A program made the translations under genes and the position numbers. A stretch of 8,835 nucleotides of DNA from Planctomycetota bacterium (GTDB lineage: Bacteria; Planctomycetota; UBA11346): contig JACDEN010000082.1 of assembly GCA_013816415.1 (NCBI GenBank), forward strand, positions 1 to 8,835. The letters are read 5' to 3'. Each line of letters begins with the position of its first letter. Position 1 is the stretch's first letter. Positions 4,747-8,835 of this stretch are shown here, one piece after another. The notes under the pieces are model-generated. The model was given only the letters and a program-made list of their open reading frames with translations. It ran no database searches and was not told the DNA's origin.

Positions 4747-6858
4747 ATGAGCGACCCGCAGGCTCCGAAGGACGCGGCTGCCGTGCCCAAGCCGGTCGAG
4801 CGGGCGATCACCGTCAAGTCGGTGCTCTTCGGGCTGATCGGCGTGATGTTCATCGCCCTGTACGCGAATTTCAACAGCGAGATCCTGAAGCTCAGTTCGA
4901 TCATCGGCCATCAGCTGCCGATCGGTCCGTTCACCATCATCCTGGTGCTCGCGACGGTGTGGAATCCGCTGGCCGGCCGGCTGTGGGGGCGACTGCGCCT
5001 GGGCACCCGCGAGTTCGCGGTGGTCCTCGCCATGATGATGATCTCGTGCTGGCTGCCGATGGGGGGCTTCTACCAGTGCTTCCAGCGGGCGGTCATCACT
5101 CCGTGGACGGTCGCCTCCGGCAAGCCCGACTGGACGATCTACAAGACCACCACCTACCTGCCGGCCGAGATGTTTCCGCTGAAGCACGAACGCGGGACGA
5201 CCGAGGCGGAAAAGCTGGCCTATGAGCATGTCTACGAGAGCTTCGCCCAGGGGATCCCCCACGGGGACGAGAAGCTGGGGTTCACGGAAGCGCCGTACCG
5301 CGAATGGCTGCCGGCGATGGCGCACTGGGCGCCGCTCGTCCTGTTCGTGTCGCTGGCGATCGTGTCGCTGGTTCTGCTCGTCCATCGCCAATGGTCCCAT
5401 CACGAGCAGCTCGCGTACCCGTTGGCGACCGTCGCGACCGCGCTGATCGAGCGCACGGGAACCAGGGCCACCTCCGACATCTTCTATTCGCGGTTGTTCT
5501 GGTTCGGATTCGCGCCCGTCTTCGCCATCCACCTCGTCAACTACCTCCATGCCTGGTTTCCCCTGTACGTCCCCGAGATCAAGCTCACCACGGAGCTGTA
5601 CGGAGAATTCAAGGAGCTCTTCCCGTCGCTGAAGAACTCGATGACGCACGTCACGTCGTTCAAGGTGAGCTTCCTGATCATCGGCATCGCGTACTTCATC
5701 GCCTCCGACATCAGTCTCAGCCTTGGCGTCGCCTCGCTGTTCGTCAGCGTGTTCACCGCCGAATTCTACCTGATGAGCGGCGGGGTTCCGGTCGGGTGGG
5801 GCGAGATGGCGCATATCCGCGCCGGCAGCTACGTCGCGTACGCTTTGCTGCTGCTGTTCACCGGCCGGCATTACTACTGGTCGGTGCTGTCGAAGGCGGT
5901 GCGCCCGGTGCGCGACCGGGAAGACGCCGAACCGGTGTGGGCGGCGCGCATCTTCGCGGTGTCGTTCGCCTGCTTCATCGGCTTCCTGATCACCGCATTG
6001 AATCTCGATTGGTTCATCGCGCTCATCTACGGCGGAACGGTCATGCTCTTCATGCTGGTGTTCACCCGCATCATCTGCGAGACCGGCCTGCCGTTCCTGT
6101 CCGCTGGATTCGACGTCGTGAACGTCATCACCACGCTGCTCGGTGCGCCAGCGGTGGGCCCCGGCGCGTTGGTCGTCATCTACTATCTGGCGACCATCCT
6201 CAGAGTCGACACCACCGAAGGCCTGATGCCGTATGTCGCGACCAGCATGAAGACCGCCGACAACGTCGGCGTGAGCCGGCCGAAGATGCTGACGGTCGCC
6301 TACATCGGGCTGGCGATCGCCTTCGTCCTGTGCTTCTTCTCCTGGACGTACGGGCTCTACGCCAAGGGGTCGGGCAACAACATGTGGGTGGTGGGGCCAT
6401 CGGTCTGGGCGCTCGACAACGCGACCTCGAAGCTCGCGATCCTGCAGGACACCGACCAGATGCAGGTGTCCGCCGACACGCATGGCTTGGCGAAGCTCGG
6501 TCTGCTCGCGCAGAACGTTGGCAATGGCCTGATCTTCAAATGGATGGGCCTGGGCGCTTTCTTCGTGCTCATGTTCTCGCTCATGCGCTTCCGCTTCGCG
6601 TGGTGGCCGCTCCATCCCGTGGCATTCCTGGTGTGGGGCACGTCGACATCGCGGATCTCCTGGTTCTCATTCCTGATCGGGTGGTGCGTGAAGGAACTGA
6701 TCGTCCGTTTCGGCGGCGGACGCAGCTACCAATCGCTCAAGCCGCTGTTCCTCGGTCTGATCATGGGCGAGATCGTCGCCGTGGCGATGGTGCTGGTGTG
6801 CGGAGTCCTCTATTACATGGCCACCGGCCTGATCCCCAAAAACACGGGGATCTGGTAG
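4747..6858 (+). CDS. DUF6785/DUF6784 family polytopic membrane protein (OPT-like putative transporter)
   Basis: The 703-residue product has about fourteen hydrophobic segments. Clear ones lie near residues 24-42, 60-76, 90-110, 194-212, 250-268, 307-320, 325-340, 361-375, 402-420, 422-441, 468-486, 512-532, 600-614, 625-650 and 668-690, some possibly re-entrant. A loop at about 110-190 separates the third and fourth. RIICETGLPF (441-450) resembles the conserved R-x-R-AE-x-GLPW of this family. The C-terminal block with WWPLHPVAFLV (619-629), WFSFLIGWCVKELIVRFGGG (639-658) and PLFLGLIMGEIVA (666-678) is what I recognise as the DUF6784 end. Family function is not established, and likeness to oligopeptide transporters is from memory. 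ATG 4747 follows GGAG (4733-4736) at ten bases; an upstream TTG at 4702 is in frame but has an unconvincing context. It heads an operon with an ABC permease one base downstream and its ATPase next, so its role is probably tied to that transporter. Confidence 0.8.
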   Translation: MSDPQAPKDAAAVPKPVERAITVKSVLFGLIGVMFIALYANFNSEILKLSSIIGHQLPIGPFTIILVLATVWNPLAGRLWGRLRLGTREFAVVLAMMMISCWLPMGGFYQCFQRAVITPWTVASGKPDWTIYKTTTYLPAEMFPLKHERGTTEAEKLAYEHVYESFAQGIPHGDEKLGFTEAPYREWLPAMAHWAPLVLFVSLAIVSLVLLVHRQWSHHEQLAYPLATVATALIERTGTRATSDIFYSRLFWFGFAPVFAIHLVNYLHAWFPLYVPEIKLTTELYGEFKELFPSLKNSMTHVTSFKVSFLIIGIAYFIASDISLSLGVASLFVSVFTAEFYLMSGGVPVGWGEMAHIRAGSYVAYALLLLFTGRHYYWSVLSKAVRPVRDREDAEPVWAARIFAVSFACFIGFLITALNLDWFIALIYGGTVMLFMLVFTRIICETGLPFLSAGFDVVNVITTLLGAPAVGPGALVVIYYLATILRVDTTEGLMPYVATSMKTADNVGVSRPKMLTVAYIGLAIAFVLCFFSWTYGLYAKGSGNNMWVVGPSVWALDNATSKLAILQDTDQMQVSADTHGLAKLGLLAQNVGNGLIFKWMGLGAFFVLMFSLMRFRFAWWPLHPVAFLVWGTSTSRISWFSFLIGWCVKELIVRFGGGRSYQSLKPLFLGLIMGEIVAVAMVLVCGVLYYMATGLIPKNTGIW
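6831..6852 (+). promoter_or_regulatory. Hairpin burying the permease ribosome binding site
   Basis: GATCCCC (6831-6837) and GGGGATC (6846-6852) pair perfectly around the loop AAAAACAC. The right arm contains GGGGA (6846-6850), the only ribosome-binding-like sequence before the permease ATG at 6860. The whole hairpin lies in the last codons of the upstream gene, whose stop is at 6856-6858. A ribosome finishing that gene would melt the stem, so the arrangement fits translational coupling. Confidence 0.5.
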
Positions 6859-6859
6859 C

Positions 6860-8335
6860 ATGGCCAACCCCATCATCGATGTCCGGCCGCAGCACAAGAT
6901 CCCGTTGGCGAAGGCGAGCGCCCTTTGCCTCAAGGGTATCACGCATCGCCTGTTCCGTTCGCTGCTGACCCTGATGGTGATCGTGCTCGCGGTAGCGTTC
7001 TTCATGACGCTCCTGTGCGAGAGCGCCTTCACCCGCGCGGTCGGAGCGGGCGTGAAGGTCGAAGCCGCCCAGCAGCGCATCCCCGATCGCCGCGCCAAGA
7101 CGTGGTTCTCGCAGCCATCGACCGTGCTGCTGGCGGACCGCCTGGGCTCGGCGTCGGCCGCCGAACTCGACGAGTTCGCATCGGTATCGGGATTCGACCG
7201 CGCCATCATCGGCGCGCTCGCGGCCGACAGCCGGAGCCAGGCAGGTATCGTGTCGTTCTTCGAATCGATGGACGCCGGCAGCCGAGCCGTCCTGGTCGGC
7301 AATGCGAAGGGTCGCGAAGTCCTCGACCGGCTGCGCGAACCCGATCAGTGGGCAACCTTCGCCGAGGGCATGCGCCATGTCCATTCGTATGCGCTGCTCA
7401 TGCCGATGGCGCAGATGAAGGACGTCATCGAGCGCCGCCCCGGCTACCAGCGCGATCTCGAGGGGTTCTCCAAAGCCTGGGCAGGAGGCGTATCGCGCTT
7501 CACCGACGATGTCGCCCGGCTGACGGGATCCTCGACCGAACGCGACTGGCGAGCCTGGCTGATCACCGCCGACGACAGCCAGACGTCCGCGTTCACCGCC
7601 CTGCTCAAGGACCATGGATTCAGCGACCCGCCCCAGACCGTGGCCGCGGTGCGCACGGGCCTCGCGGAAGCGAAGCTGCGCGACCAGATCGCCAGCGCGC
7701 TCGAGGCGCCCGATGCGGTGAACACCTGGAAGAAGCTGTTCCTGAATGATCCCTCGCCCGACCAGAAGATGGGATGCATCGCGGACAAGCGCGTCGAGCA
7801 GGTGCTCGCGGGGAAATGGACGCACGCCCGCCTGGTCGAGGTCGGCAATGGGATCGACCATGAACGCCAGATATCCGAACTCGAGAAGGTGATGGCGCAG
7901 CGCATGCCGGATCAGCGCGCCGGTACGCTGATCAACGGTCGGCAGGCCTTCCTCATGGCGATATCCTTCGTCGTCTGCATGGTCGGGATCGCGAATGCGA
8001 TGCTCATGGCGATCACCGAGCGCTTCCGCGAGATCGCGACGATGAAATGCCTGGGCGCCACGGATGGCTTCATCCTGCAGCAGTTCCTGATGGAGGCGGC
8101 GATCCAGGGCCTCGCGGGCGGAGTGGTCGGCACCGCGATCGGCGCAGTGCTGGCGGTCGCCAAGGGTTCGGCGGTGTATGGCTCCTATCTGTACGGTTAT
8201 TTTCCGATGCTCGACATCCTCATCGCGGGAGTGATCTGCGTCGCGACCGGCATCCTGCTGTCGACCTTGGCCTCGATCTATCCGTCCTGGTCGGCATCGC
8301 GGATGGCGCCGATGGACGCGATGAGGGTTGAGTGA
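6860..8335 (+). CDS. ABC transporter permease, FtsX/MacB-type
   Basis: The 491-residue membrane subunit has the four-helix layout of the FtsX/MacB/LolCE group: a first helix at about 35-56, a large extracytoplasmic domain at about 57-361, then helices at about 362-384, 410-434 and 450-474. The conserved cytoplasmic loop ITERFREIATMKCLGATDGF (385-404) contacts the ATPase in this family. The C-terminal YPSWSASRMAPMDAMRVE (474-491) is the standard ending. The extracytoplasmic part is long and appears mostly helical and rich in charged residues, unlike the beta-rich MacB periplasmic domain; I do not recognise it. The ATG at 6860 lies one base after the preceding stop, and its ribosome binding site GGGGA is inside a hairpin. 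The stop overlaps the start of the ATPase gene as TGATG. In this family the transporter works as a dimer, often moving lipoproteins, peptides or drugs, or transmitting force without transport. The substrate here is unknown. Confidence 0.9.
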   Translation: MANPIIDVRPQHKIPLAKASALCLKGITHRLFRSLLTLMVIVLAVAFFMTLLCESAFTRAVGAGVKVEAAQQRIPDRRAKTWFSQPSTVLLADRLGSASAAELDEFASVSGFDRAIIGALAADSRSQAGIVSFFESMDAGSRAVLVGNAKGREVLDRLREPDQWATFAEGMRHVHSYALLMPMAQMKDVIERRPGYQRDLEGFSKAWAGGVSRFTDDVARLTGSSTERDWRAWLITADDSQTSAFTALLKDHGFSDPPQTVAAVRTGLAEAKLRDQIASALEAPDAVNTWKKLFLNDPSPDQKMGCIADKRVEQVLAGKWTHARLVEVGNGIDHERQISELEKVMAQRMPDQRAGTLINGRQAFLMAISFVVCMVGIANAMLMAITERFREIATMKCLGATDGFILQQFLMEAAIQGLAGGVVGTAIGAVLAVAKGSAVYGSYLYGYFPMLDILIAGVICVATGILLSTLASIYPSWSASRMAPMDAMRVE

Positions 8336-8835
8336 TGGCATACGACCCGATCGTCTATGGCCGCGGCAAGTCGATCCTGGTGCGCGCCCATGGAGTCCAG
8401 AAGACCTACGTGCGCGGCGCGGAGATCACCCAGGCGCTCAAGGGCATCGATCTCGAGATCTACCGCGGCGAGTACATCTGCGTGATGGGTCCGTCGGGAT
8501 CCGGGAAATCGACGTTCTTCAACATGGTGGGCGGCCTGGATTCCCCGACCGCCGGCCGCGTGTTCATCGACGAGGTGGACATGGCGCAGCTGAACGCGCA
8601 CGAATTGGCCTTCCTGCGCTGCCGCAAGATCGGCTACATCTTCCAGTCCTACAACCTGAACTCGGTGATGACCGCGCTCGAGAACGTGACGCTGCCGATG
8701 ACTTTTGCTGGAGTCCACGCGGACGAGGCCCGGCGCCGCGGCATGGAGCTGCTGCAGCGGGTCGGCCTCGGCGACCGCTGGCTGCACCGGCCGAAGCAGA
8801 TGTCCGGAGGGCAGCAGCAGCGGGTCGCGCTGGCC
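8335..8835 (+). CDS. ABC transporter ATP-binding protein, LolD/MacB-type (partial, 3' end outside window)
   Basis: The first 167 residues of the ATPase partner of the preceding permease are present. Walker A is GPSGSGKST (52-60), the Q-loop is FQSYNL (103-108) and the signature is MSGGQQQRVALA (156-167), which has Met where Leu is usual. LRCRKIGYIFQSYNLNSVMTALENV (94-118) is typical of the LolD/MacB/FtsE class. The window ends just before Walker B, so the catalytic glutamate and the H-loop histidine cannot be checked. The ATG at 8335 shares its A with the permease stop (TGATG), and GAGGG (8323-8327) stands seven bases upstream as ribosome binding site. The N-terminus carries about 15 residues before the usual first strand. 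Energising the FtsX-type permease by ATP hydrolysis is a confident family inference. Confidence 0.95.
   Translation, partial: MAYDPIVYGRGKSILVRAHGVQKTYVRGAEITQALKGIDLEIYRGEYICVMGPSGSGKSTFFNMVGGLDSPTAGRVFIDEVDMAQLNAHELAFLRCRKIGYIFQSYNLNSVMTALENVTLPMTFAGVHADEARRRGMELLQRVGLGDRWLHRPKQMSGGQQQRVALA

Noticed and set aside
4654..6615. 653-residue open frame on the minus strand
   Set aside because: Exactly antisense to the DUF6785 gene. The translation is full of His, Glu, Asp and Arg without motifs, the typical mirror of a high-GC gene.
6761..8341. 526-residue open frame on the minus strand
   Set aside because: Antisense to the ABC permease, which has clear family motifs and coupled start and stop signals with its neighbours.

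Overview
The window is a high-GC bacterial chromosomal segment carrying six protein genes, all on the + strand. Third codon positions are dominated by G and C, and long antisense reading frames appear as by-products. The gene set suggests Planctomycetota or a relative: a DUF6785/DUF6784 polytopic membrane protein, a planctomycete-looking FtsX-type permease, an unusually long DnaB and a free-standing Lon N-terminal-domain protein. This assignment is from remembered family distribution, not a search. No rRNA, tRNA, CRISPR array, insertion sequence or phage gene is visible.

Left part (46-2197): sthA, a soluble pyridine nucleotide transhydrogenase very close to the enterobacterial enzyme, is followed after 58 bases by a small Lon-substrate-binding-domain protein. 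The short gap holds a DnaA-box-like 9-mer and a small hairpin over the presumed ribosome binding site.

Middle (2198-4577): an unusually long non-coding stretch of about 630 bases contains many inverted repeats, an A-tract-rich patch with a second identical DnaA-box-like 9-mer, and two strong consecutive hairpins just before the ribosome binding site of dnaB. DnaB has all helicase motifs but is about 90 residues longer than usual because of an insertion in the N-terminal domain and a glycine-rich acidic tail. Two terminator-like hairpins follow dnaB.

Right part (4747-8835, open at the right edge): a tightly packed operon encodes a DUF6785/DUF6784 multi-spanning membrane protein, a four-helix FtsX/MacB-type ABC permease and its ATPase, the last cut off by the window end after the signature motif. 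The first junction has a 1-base gap and the second is a TGATG overlap. A perfect 7-bp hairpin at the first junction buries the permease ribosome binding site, which suggests translational coupling. The three products probably act together at the cytoplasmic membrane, with unknown substrate.
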